From: Nymphaea colorata
Lineage: Eukaryota; Streptophyta; Magnoliopsida; Nymphaeales; Nymphaeaceae
NCBI RefSeq assembly: GCF_008831285.2
Contig: NC_045144.1
Location: forward strand, 9,459,886-9,523,885
Direction of reading: 5' to 3'
Length of the DNA stretch: 64,000 nt
Made by a program: the position numbers and the translations under genes. Positions 56,277 to 64,000 of the stretch are shown piece by piece; positions within the stretch are counted from its first letter, which is position 1, and each line of letters starts with the position of its first letter. The notes beneath the pieces are model-generated. The model saw only the letters and a program-made list of their open reading frames with translations, was not told where the DNA came from and ran no database searches.

Positions 56277-58380
56277 TTTTTTAGGTTTTTATTTTTTTAT
56301 TTTTTTTTTACTTTTTGACCTAGCCGTTGGCTAGTCCCAATGGCTCTTTTATGAGCCGTTGGAACTAGCCGAACGGCTAGTTCAGTCCACCCTTCCCTCT
56401 CTTCTCTTGTATAAACACCTAAACTATTCCTTGTACAAACTGAGCTGTTGTGAACAGCCTTTCTCAATTCATTTGAATGAAGATTGTCTTTTTACTCGGC
56501 CTTAGTGCCTCATTCTGCTGCATGCTTATTGAGTGACTGCTGCAGTCACATTTTCAAAATCTACTTTTTATCGAGGTAGCTATTCTAATTATATGAGTTA
56601 TAAATTGTCTTCAATTAATCCATCATATGTCCTTAAATCTAGGGTTTTGAAATTGTTTACATATATCACTGGCACATCTCACTTGACAATGAGATATTGC
56701 ATGCCTTAAATAAGCAGAAGTCCGGCATGTGGGCCTAGTCATGCACTTGAATTTCCACTGCGCCTCATGCTGTCTACCAAAACACTAATTGATCTCCAAA
56801 AACTAAGGTCTGTTGCTCAATCCCATGATGCTCTAAATCCACACAGATATTTCAAAAAGCTAAATTCAGAAAAAATCTAATCATAATTTTTTTTTTTTTG
56901 GTACAACTATAATCAAAATTGGGTATTTGAACAAGCATGGCGTGAAAGAGTATAAATTCTCTTACCTTGTGAACCTTTTGAGTTTTAGAAAGCACTAAGG
57001 AGAATGTGGTGGCATGGGAAACTCAGTAGCAACTCTGAGCATGCCAATCATCTGCTGCTGCTTAGAGAGACTAGCAATATTTGGTGCGTTTCTTGAAGTT
57101 CGATCTCAAACTGTCGTACCAACATGGAGTAAGAAAAGCAAGCAGCTGAGTAAAACAAGAAAAGAAAGAAAAAGATAGGAATCGTAAGCAAGTATATTAA
57201 CTAGTTAAGCATAGACAGTTACTTTTCAGTTGTAGCTCTTCCTCCTCTACACCTGATGAAGATTGAGAGACATCATAATCTTATGTTGTAGATGCAGTGA
57301 CAGGAATAATCTCCAAATAAAATAATCTCTTACTGTTGCTGCAGCTTTTGGCTCTTTTCTAATAGTTACCTACTGTCCTGCAATATATTTTATCTAACGT
57401 TGTTGACTGGGGTCTTGGAGACTAGCCCCGCCTGCCTAACTTCATAGTTTTCGTGTCTCTGAAAACACCGGATACAACTGGCCCCGCCTGCTTTCAGTTG
57501 CCATTAGTGCTTTTAGTGAGTGTTTGATGACATTCCGACAAGTTCTCTCTTGAGCAGAATGATCGCATCCATATATAACAAGAAAGAGAGGTCTCTGCTT
57601 CAAGCAAGAATGAGAGCGATAGAAAGAGAAAGAGAGAGAGCTTACACGAACATATTGTTTTCAAGAGCACAGTAGAGGAGAATCAAGAGTTGTGCCTCTC
57701 TCTGTTTGCAACTAAGCAGCAGTAGATGATCACCGCGTACTTCTTTCACTTGTTTTCAGTGAATATGCATCTTCAACATCTGAAACAGACATTTGCTATC
57801 AAAAAGAAATTTAAACGCAAGCTTGATAGTGGGGAAGGCGGTGGACAATAGGTTGAGCACAAACAGGGGACGAAGAGCGATGGCGGATGGAGCAAGGGCT
57901 TGGGGTAGAACGGGTGACGGTAGCAGGTCGTAGGTTGGGCCGCTAATGGGGCAAACAGAGGCCTTGCAACACGGCCGTGGAGAAGCTGGTTACGGCAATG
58001 GCAATGGCCCTGCTAGAGCAGGGCGATGGCGATGAGGTTTAGGGTCTCCGTGGTCAGCCATGGTAGAAACAGAAAAGAAAACGGAGAAAAGTTGGAGGAG
58101 GTTACCAAAAGAGAAACGCCATACCGTAAAACGAAGAGCAATATCGTCCATTGAGATGCTGAAATCAAGTGTGGAAGAGGTCAGCAGATGAGAAACGCCA
58201 TGGTCGATGATCTCCTGAAGTCGCCTGGAAGAGAGAAAAATCACACGCCTGAACAGTGAAATCGCGGGAAAAAAGGGGGAATCCACGGGAAAGGGAGAGA
58301 CAGTGTGGCGAAAACATTGTGTAACGCAGCCCTCTCAAATCTGTGACACGTGCTTGTCATGCGCTACAGTAAGTGACATT
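56277..58380. other. Non-coding stretch with LTR-like and CACTA-like features
   Basis: 56280-56310 is T-rich. 56329-56370 is a hairpin. TATAAAC at 56410-56416 on the plus strand with downstream sequence of LTR leader type may mark a plus-strand copia LTR. A minus-strand frame of 98 codons at 57990-58286 has no recognised domain. The right end is the CACTA terminus at 58390. Confidence 0.4.
56329..56370. repeat. Hairpin, 18-bp stem and 6-nt loop
   Basis: GGCTAGTCCCAATGGCTC and GAGCCGTTGGAACTAGCC pair at 16 of 18 positions around TTTTAT. Adjacent CTAGCCGTTGGCTAG and CTAGCCGAACGGCTAG are further palindromes. Confidence 0.8.
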
Positions 58381-58390
58381 TCTTGTAGTG
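58371..58390. mobile_element. CACTA-like terminus
   Basis: AAGTGACATTTCTTGTAGTG reversed reads CACTACAAGAAATGTCACTT, a typical CACTA terminal repeat. The last twelve bases match the terminus at 36890. No partner end was found. The copia element at 58402 is inserted 11 bp beyond it. Confidence 0.55.
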
Positions 58391-58396
58391 TACCTT

Positions 58397-58401
58397 CTTA
58401 T
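58397..58401. repeat. Target site duplication CTTAT (left copy)
   Basis: CTTAT directly before the LTR start TGTTAAG; repeated at 63743-63747. Confidence 0.9.
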
Positions 58402-58777
58402 TGTTAAGAATCATCAAGATGGACTAAAAACAGAGCAAGAGAGTTTAGAGGGACAAAGAGCAAGAACACGATTACGTGGTTTGGCTTTACTTGCTACATC
58501 CACGAGGAAAGAGGGACAAGCTTCATTATACTTCTCTACACTTTGTTACATGTTGTTGAAACACAATCACGCCTTTATATAGGCAGGGAAGAACAGGGGA
58601 TAAGGATAGATGAGAGCCATCGAGAGAGATTCTCGAGATGGTATCTCATCCTAACAAGAGAATCAATATGAGATGGCAACTTGATCTTTATCGAGAGAAT
58701 CTTGCGATGGCGTTGATCTCTCCAAATTTCTCTCAACTGAAAAATATTTTCTGATTGTTTCCCCTCTTTCCTTAACA
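58402..58777 (-). repeat. 3' LTR of the copia element (376 bp)
   Basis: Matches 63411-63742 but retains a 45-bp segment (about 58610-58655) containing GATGAGA...TCTCATC arms and an inner CGAGAGAGATTCTCGAG dyad. Minus-strand TATA box copy at 58574-58581. Confidence 0.96.
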
Positions 58778-58790
58778 ATCTCCCCCTCAA
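58778..58790 (-). other. Polypurine tract of the copia element
   Basis: Minus-strand TTGAGGGGGAGAT directly before the LTR start. The TGA stop codon of the polyprotein (58787-58789) lies inside it. Confidence 0.9.
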
Positions 58791-60667
58791 GTTGGTGCAC
58801 AGATATCTATCTGTCCCAACTTGTGAATTATAGTTTGGTATTTTTCCTTTGCCAAACTTTTCGTAAATATGTCGGCCAGTTGTTTGTCGCTTTTGACATG
58901 AAGAGTTTGAATGGTGTTATCTTGGATCTTCTCCCTTATGAAATGACAATCAACTTCTATATGCTTGGTACGTTCATGAAACACCAGATTAGCTCCAATA
59001 TAGATAGCAGTCATGTTGTCGCACATCAAGTTCATGGGTCCATTGGTTTCAATATTCATATCCTTTAGTAATGCTTTAATCCATATCAGTTCACATGTGC
59101 ATGCTGCCATGGCTCTGTATTCGGCTTCTGCACTAGACCTGGCAACTACGGATTGTTTTTTACTCTTCCATGTGACGAGATTACCTCCAACGAGGGTGCA
59201 GTATCCAGAAGTTGATCTCCTATCATTTGGGTCACCTGCCCAATCAGCATCACAATATCTAATGACATCTAATGTCTGATCCCGCTTCATTAAAACGCCT
59301 TTCCCGGGAGTGCCTTTAAGATACCGAAGGATTCTATGAGCAGCATCAACGTGTGAAGACCTGGGCTTGTGCATGAATTGGCTTATAAGACTGACAGCAT
59401 ACATGATATCTGGTCTGGTGACAGTAAGATAAATGAGTTTTCCAACGAGTTTTTGAAAACTTTGGACATTCTCTACAAGATCACCCTCATTAGTTTTCAA
59501 TTTGCAATTCATTTCAAGTGGTGTGTCGGCGGCTTTTGCTCCAATGTTACCTGTCTCTTTAAGCAGATCTAGAGTATATTTTCTCTGGCACATGAAAATA
59601 CCTTTATCCGAGTGTGCCACTTCAATACCTAAGAAATATCGCAAGACTCCAAGTTCCTTGATCTCAAACTGCTTGTTAAGAAATGTCTTTACGCGAAGCA
59701 TAAAAAGATCATCATCTCCTGTCAAAATAATGTCATCAACATATACCAGAAGGATAGTAGTTTTAGATTCATGAATACGAGTAAACATGGTGTAATCTGC
59801 CGAACTTCGTTTAAAACCACATTGAACAAGAGCATCACTAAGGCGAGCAAACCATGCTCGAGGAGATTGCTTCAGACCATAAAGAGCCTTTTTCAGTTTG
59901 CATGCATACCCACTCTTACTACTTACACCAGGAGGAATTTTCATGTACACTTCTTCAGTAAGTTCTCCATTGAGGAAGACATTTTTTACATCCAGTTGCA
60001 TCAAATTCCAGTTTTTATTTGCTGCAATTGACAACAAGGTTCTGACAGTATTCATTTTAGCAACTGGAGCAAATGTTTCCGAGTAGTCAATACCTTCAGT
60101 TTGAGTGAACCCCTTTGCGACGAGTCGCGCCTTGAACCGTTCAATGGTTCCATCACTTTTGTATTTGACTTTGTATATCCACTTGCAGCCAATTAATTTC
60201 TTTCCTTTTGGAAGAGGCATCAAATCCCAAGTCTGATTTTTCTCTAAAGCATTCAGTTCTTCTTTCATAGCTTCCTTCCACTGAACATGTTTGATAGCTT
60301 CTTCGAAGTTGTTTGGTTCGGTGTGGAGATAAGTATTGAGGACATAGTTCCTATAGGTTGGTGAGAGATGTTCAAGGGTTAGGTATTGGTCAATGGAATG
60401 GATCCGGTCTGTAGAGAGGTAGGTGTAATAATCACTAAGTTTTATAGGTGGTCTTGTAATGCAGGATGATCGACGCACATGTTGGTCTTCTAAGGGTATC
60501 TCTTGGGGTAAAGTGATAGGTTCTTCAAGGATGGCAGGGTCAGTGATAGGTTGAGGAGTTTCAATAGGTGAACTGGATGTAGTGTCATGAGTGGTAGGTA
60601 ATTTTGGTTCCAGGAAAGGATCTATGATGGGTTGAATAGGTTCAGTGGTAAAAATTGATGAGTTCAT
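58787..60667 (-). CDS. Copia reverse transcriptase and RNase H
   Basis: 626 open codons. Residues ~1-120 are the variable linker after integrase. The reverse transcriptase runs from ~145 (NQTWDLMPLPKGKKLIGCKW) to ~390, with catalytic Asp226 (QLDVKNVFLNG) and Y309-V-D-D312. RNase H follows with Asp474 (YCDADWAGD), Glu515 (SSAEAEYRA) and Asp551 (CDN), ending with VKSDKQLADIFTKSL. All active-site residues are intact. It is in frame with the upstream piece; the preceding in-frame codon block ends at the TAG at 60719. The internal Met at 60667 is therefore not a natural start. The product would act inside the virus-like particle. Confidence 0.94.
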   Translation of the reverse strand: MNSSIFTTEPIQPIIDPFLEPKLPTTHDTTSSSPIETPQPITDPAILEEPITLPQEIPLEDQHVRRSSCITRPPIKLSDYYTYLSTDRIHSIDQYLTLEHLSPTYRNYVLNTYLHTEPNNFEEAIKHVQWKEAMKEELNALEKNQTWDLMPLPKGKKLIGCKWIYKVKYKSDGTIERFKARLVAKGFTQTEGIDYSETFAPVAKMNTVRTLLSIAANKNWNLMQLDVKNVFLNGELTEEVYMKIPPGVSSKSGYACKLKKALYGLKQSPRAWFARLSDALVQCGFKRSSADYTMFTRIHESKTTILLVYVDDIILTGDDDLFMLRVKTFLNKQFEIKELGVLRYFLGIEVAHSDKGIFMCQRKYTLDLLKETGNIGAKAADTPLEMNCKLKTNEGDLVENVQSFQKLVGKLIYLTVTRPDIMYAVSLISQFMHKPRSSHVDAAHRILRYLKGTPGKGVLMKRDQTLDVIRYCDADWAGDPNDRRSTSGYCTLVGGNLVTWKSKKQSVVARSSAEAEYRAMAACTCELIWIKALLKDMNIETNGPMNLMCDNMTAIYIGANLVFHERTKHIEVDCHFIREKIQDNTIQTLHVKSDKQLADIFTKSLAKEKYQTIIHKLGQIDICAPT

Positions 60668-60718
60668 GGAGCTATTATTGGTTCTCTCCCCCTGATTTGG
60701 TGACTCAAAGAATGGTTC

Positions 60719-62320
60719 CTACTCAAAAAATTTAACATCACGAGAGACAAAAAGTTTTCCAGTCATAGGATCATAGCACTTATACCCTCTCTTTTTGCTA
60801 GAATACCCCAAAAAAATGCACTTAACAGCCTTTTTCTCAAATTTATTTCTAAGATGGTCTTGAATATGAACATAACATTTGCAACCAAACACTTTCAGAT
60901 GTTGAACAGAGCACTTTCTACCAAGAAGAAGCTGAATCGGGATTTCGAAGTTTATACTAGAATTTGGAATTCTATTAGACAGGTAACATGCAGTGGCAAT
61001 AGCATCAGTCCAAAAATAAGCAGGAACATTCATATCCATCATAACTGCACGGGCAATATTAAGTAATTGTCGGTTTTTTCTTTCAGCGACGCCATTTTGC
61101 TGAGGCTTTTCTGAGCAAGTATACTGAGGCTCAATGCCTTTCTTTGCCAGGAACGACTTTAGAGTGTCATTGACATACTCCCCACCATTGTCTGACCGAA
61201 CTTTTTTTATTTTCCTGCCATACTGAGTTAAAATCATGCTATAGTATTCTTCAAAAACCTTAGGAACTTCACTTTTATTCTGAAGAAAGTATATCCATGT
61301 CATTCTAGATTTATCATCAATGAAGGAAACATAATATTTGAATCCTAAATAGGAGACTTCAGGAGCAGGTCCCCAAACATCAGAGAAGACAAGATCAAAA
61401 AAATTAGAGCACATTTCACTAGAAGTCTGGAATGGTAACCTTGTAGATTTTGCAAATTCACACGCATCACAAGCCCAATTTTCGGTGACAAGGTTAGGAA
61501 CAAACCGTTGCAAATTGTTATCTGATATGTGTCCAAGCCAGGCATGCCACTTCTTGTAGTTTGACTCATTCAAATTTTTCCTGCTAGTGAGAAGACTGAC
61601 GTCGCATGAATCCATGACATAGAGACCACCATGTTCTCGACCTCTACCAATCACTTTCTTCGTAGCCTGTTCCTGAAAGATCACCTCCTTTGACGAGAAA
61701 ATAACCAAGCAATCATGAGATTTGGTTAATTTGCTAACAGATATCAAGTTTGTAGTTATTTTTGGAACATATAAGACAGTAGACTTGATTCCTTTGTCAA
61801 AGAAACTAGTTTTGCCAATGCCATCAACACTAATCGGACTCCCATCAGCAGTAAAAATACGTTGCTTTTGCCCTTTATCAATCTCATCTAAGTTTGTTGA
61901 GTCACCGGTTACATGATCGGTGGCTCCAGAATCAATCATCCAAGATGAACATTTAGAAGTTGTCATTAAGGCATAGTTCTTACCTTCATTCGAGTTCTCG
62001 ACGGGTTGAGATGTAATGAGATTAGTAGTCTTTGCAAATTTCTGAAAAAAATCCTCCAGATCGTCTTTAGTCACAAAGTTCGCAAGTTCCGGTGGCCTTG
62101 AAGATTTTTCTCTGCTAGGACGTCCAACCAGCTCCCAGCAGCGTTCCCGGGTATGCCCTGTTTTCTTGCAGTGGGTGCATTTTAGATGGGATCGACTCCT
62201 TTGGCCACTAAAGCTCTCAGCACCTGATTTGAAGTCGCTTTGTCTGTTTTTGCCTTTTGAATAACATACCGTCTTGTCACTGTTGCTGTCAGTGGTGTCA
62301 AGTTTTGGAGGGACATTCAT
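60719..62320 (-). CDS. Copia nucleocapsid knuckle, protease and integrase
   Basis: 533 open codons. A CCHC zinc knuckle at C48-x2-C51-x4-H56-x4-C61 binds RNA. The protease active site is D130-S-G-A in SSWMIDSGATDHVTGD. The integrase has its zinc finger at H259/H264/C284/C287 (WHAWLGHIS, WACDACEFAK) and the catalytic triad D314 (SDVWGP), D377 (VRSDNGGEY) and E413 (NGVAERKN). The C-terminal region has HLKVFGCKCYVHI and IFLGYSSKKRGYKCYDP. It ends at a TAG where the frame continues into the reverse transcriptase part, and starts after a TGA that separates it from gag. All catalytic residues are present. Confidence 0.94.
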   Translation of the reverse strand: MNVPPKLDTTDSNSDKTVCYSKGKNRQSDFKSGAESFSGQRSRSHLKCTHCKKTGHTRERCWELVGRPSREKSSRPPELANFVTKDDLEDFFQKFAKTTNLITSQPVENSNEGKNYALMTTSKCSSWMIDSGATDHVTGDSTNLDEIDKGQKQRIFTADGSPISVDGIGKTSFFDKGIKSTVLYVPKITTNLISVSKLTKSHDCLVIFSSKEVIFQEQATKKVIGRGREHGGLYVMDSCDVSLLTSRKNLNESNYKKWHAWLGHISDNNLQRFVPNLVTENWACDACEFAKSTRLPFQTSSEMCSNFFDLVFSDVWGPAPEVSYLGFKYYVSFIDDKSRMTWIYFLQNKSEVPKVFEEYYSMILTQYGRKIKKVRSDNGGEYVNDTLKSFLAKKGIEPQYTCSEKPQQNGVAERKNRQLLNIARAVMMDMNVPAYFWTDAIATACYLSNRIPNSSINFEIPIQLLLGRKCSVQHLKVFGCKCYVHIQDHLRNKFEKKAVKCIFLGYSSKKRGYKCYDPMTGKLFVSRDVKFFE

Positions 62321-62329
62321 GACTTTCCT

Positions 62330-62977
62330 TCAAGCCACTTCACGTTGTATCATTTGACACACACTATTAAAAGATGGCAGAGGGTTGGAATTAAGTACCT
62401 GGCTGCGTAGAGTTTCATATTCTCTCTCGAGGCCTGCCAAAACCTTAAAAATGTTGTCTTCATCAAATCTTTTTTTATATACTTCTGGATCAGAAGTGGC
62501 TGGGCGATACTGAAGTAATTCATCATATAGGCTGCGTATTTGACTGAGGTAGAGAGTAATGGCTTTATCTCCCATAGTAAGTTGTGCGATCTCATTTTGA
62601 ATTTCATAAACGCGAGCAAGATTGTTCTGCTCACCAAACATTTCTTTCAAGTTGTCCCAAATGTCCTTTGCCGTTTCCACATAGAGAAGAAGATTAGCAA
62701 TAGATGAATCCATGGAATTAATGAGCCATGACATAACCATGTCATTCTCACTCTCCCACTCACGATATTTTGGATCGTTCTTTTCAGGTGGCTTGATGTC
62801 ACCATTGATGTATCCCAACTTTGAACGACTGCTCAGAAACAATCTGGCCGCCTTTGCCCAACTTAGATAGTTCGGGCCTGTGAGAGGTTGTGAGGTAATC
62901 TTAAGAGTGTTATTGCCTTGATCAGATGATCCACTCTTAAAATTGCAAATGCTCCCTTCTTGGTGCGTTGTTGCCAT
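62330..62977 (-). CDS. Copia gag capsid region
   Basis: 215 codons from the element's own start Met at 62977 (MATTHQEGSICNFKSGSSDQ). The N-terminal DUF4219-like segment has ITSQPLTGPNYLSWAKAARL. The capsid core (UBN2/Retrotran_gag family) has W-x-W-L-I-N-S at ~75-85, KDIWDNLKEMFGEQNNLARV and ITLYLSQIRSLYDELLQYRP. It ends at a TGA; the same frame resumes at once into the knuckle region, so gag and pol form one frame in this element type. It forms the virus-like particle shell. Confidence 0.93.
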   Translation of the reverse strand: MATTHQEGSICNFKSGSSDQGNNTLKITSQPLTGPNYLSWAKAARLFLSSRSKLGYINGDIKPPEKNDPKYREWESENDMVMSWLINSMDSSIANLLLYVETAKDIWDNLKEMFGEQNNLARVYEIQNEIAQLTMGDKAITLYLSQIRSLYDELLQYRPATSDPEVYKKRFDEDNIFKVLAGLEREYETLRSQVLNSNPLPSFNSVCQMIQREVA

Positions 62978-63398
62978 AGTTTAAAGAATAGAAAAATGAA
63001 TAGTACTCGCACCTGCTCTTATCACAAGATCTCTCTCCCGTCGCTAGTTACAGACGTAGCCAAGGGAAGAGGAAAACAGCCAGCCATAGAGAGATGCCAC
63101 CAGACGTTCCGTTCTATCACGGTGAGGATGCTGCTTCAGGCCCATGGCGCACAGAGCGGCATCAACAATGGGTGGATGTGCAGCGGAGCTTCTCATGTCA
63201 CCAGGAATCGTTCTCAACGATTCTGTTCATTGGGTCACCTTCCTCAGCGGGTATGAACTCAAGCCCTTGAATTTGCTGGAGAAGCAGCTCCAAGACGTTG
63301 CTGTCGTCGATACAAGATGTGGCGCTAAAGGGCAAGAAGATTGACGACCAGCAGAAGATGTTATGTTTACAGTGAGGAGGTGGCCTCTTGACCCTGGT

Positions 63399-63410
63399 GC
63401 TCTGATACCA
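63399..63410 (-). other. Primer-binding site of the copia element (tRNA-iMet)
   Basis: Minus-strand TGGTATCAGAGC, the canonical initiator-methionine-tRNA complement, starts directly at the LTR end with no spacer. Confidence 0.95.
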
Positions 63411-63742
63411 TGTTAAGAATCATCAAGATGGACTAAAAACAGAGCAACGAGAGTTTAGAGGGACAAAGAGCAAGAACAAGATTACGTGGTTTGGCTTTAC
63501 TGCCTATATCCACGAGGAAAGAGGGACAAGCTTCATTATACTTCTCTACACTTTGTTACATGTTGTTGAAACACAATCACGCCTTTATATAGGCAGGGAA
63601 GAACAGGGGATAAGGATAACAAGAGAATCAATATGAGATGGCAACTTGATCTTTATCGAGAGAATCTTGCGATGGCGTTGATCTCTCCAAATTTCTCTCA
63701 ACTGAAAAATATTTTCTGATTGTTTCCCCTCTTTCCTTAACA
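63411..63742 (-). repeat. 5' LTR of the copia element (332 bp)
   Basis: Ends TGTTAAG/CTTAACA. Lacks the 45-bp hairpin segment of the other LTR. It should drive transcription on the minus strand. Confidence 0.96.
63584..63591 (-). promoter_or_regulatory. TATA box of the copia 5' LTR
   Basis: Minus-strand TATATAAA in CCTATATAAAGGCG. It lies inside the LTR about 150 bp from the U3 edge, consistent with a short U3 after the 45-bp loss. Confidence 0.8.
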
Positions 63743-63747
63743 CTTAT
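63743..63747. repeat. Target site duplication CTTAT (right copy)
   Basis: Directly follows the LTR end CTTAACA and matches 58397-58401. Confidence 0.9.
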
Positions 63748-64000
63748 ACCTTGATATGAATGTGCTTTGGAGAGTAATTCAGTTAACGAGGACTCTTGAT
63801 TGAATGCCTGAAGAGGTAAATTTCACTAATTTTCGCAGTTCTGCCCATTTACGTTAGGCTTTGCAAAGAAGCATGAATGTTATATCTCTTAATCGTCTTC
63901 ATCTTCTTGTCTAAACCTTCATGCCTTTGCTCTAGTTGATCCTCCAATTCCATGTTTCAGAATATCATTTCTCACATCCCCTTTCTACACTGATAACTAG
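63748..64000. other. Flanking DNA, no supported feature
   Basis: Removing the copia element joins this sequence to 58391-58401. A minus-strand frame of ~35 codons (MELEDQLEQRHEGLDKKMK) looks coiled-coil-like but is too short to call. Confidence 0.4.

Larger units (their letters stand above)
58402..63742 (-). mobile_element. Nearly intact Ty1/copia retrotransposon
   Basis: 5.34 kb. LTRs with perfect inverted ends TGTTAAG/CTTAACA, target duplication CTTAT, a PBS matching tRNA-iMet directly at the 5' LTR, and a polypurine tract at the 3' LTR. gag, protease, integrase, reverse transcriptase and RNase H lie in one frame from 62977 to 58787, interrupted only by two stops (62330-62332 TGA and 60719-60721 TAG). 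LTRs differ by four substitutions and one single-base insertion, plus a 45-bp indel, over about 331 aligned bases, so insertion was recent. All catalytic residues checked are present. As it stands it cannot make the full polyprotein without readthrough. Confidence 0.96.

Noticed and set aside
57990-58286. 98-codon minus-strand frame before the CACTA end
   Set aside because: No domain, no promoter or splice context; possibly part of transposon interior, not enough to call a gene.
63399-63410. tRNA-Met gene
   Set aside because: The match is only the 12-nt primer-binding complement next to an LTR, not a tRNA gene.

Overview
The window looks like nuclear DNA of a flowering plant. Ty1/copia and Ty3/gypsy retrotransposons carry tRNA-iMet-type primer-binding sites. 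There are CACTA-like and hAT-like termini, long AT-rich tracts, many dinucleotide microsatellites, and one host gene of a plant-specific calmodulin-binding family. The species cannot be named from the sequence. I see no bacterial operon, CRISPR array, rRNA or tRNA gene.

Layout. 1-2742: decayed minus-strand copia element, cut by the window edge. 2743-13780: unassigned non-coding DNA with small tandem repeats and hairpins. 13780-16925: plus-strand gypsy pol of TAT/Ogre type, full of stops and shifts, followed by its probable 3' spacer. 17924-30150: complete minus-strand gypsy element with a chromodomain-like tail, two LTRs of about 3.5 kb, a 5-bp target duplication (GCACC), and pol reading about 100 codons into the 3' LTR. 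32787-34477: hAT-like non-autonomous element with 8-bp duplication TTCGTGCA, interrupted by a composite insert of two ~580-bp direct repeats flanked by CGACGGG. 35740-36890: two CACTA-like termini. 38611-39264: microsatellites around a 51-bp minisatellite. 39541-41352: decayed calcium-dependent protein kinase fragment on the minus strand, with an intron retained.

44672-46261 holds the only intact host gene: a 529-residue calmodulin-binding protein in one coding exon on the minus strand, with a probably spliced 5' leader reaching towards 48 kb. 48.3-54 kb is AT-rich, with a MITE and a LINE fragment. 54413-56276 is a 5'-truncated copia element with one LTR. 58402-63742 is a nearly intact minus-strand copia element with target duplication CTTAT, perfect PBS, PPT, and only two in-frame stops in its polyprotein. 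Its LTRs differ by about four substitutions plus a 45-bp hairpin-bearing deletion.

Almost everything here is transposon biology. The calmodulin-binding protein and the kinase relic both belong to calcium signalling, but nothing in the sequence links them functionally. I found no convincing new multi-gene system. The most unusual items are the composite insert at 32999-34305, the pol-into-LTR extension, the doubled primer-binding site, and the minisatellite open on both strands.
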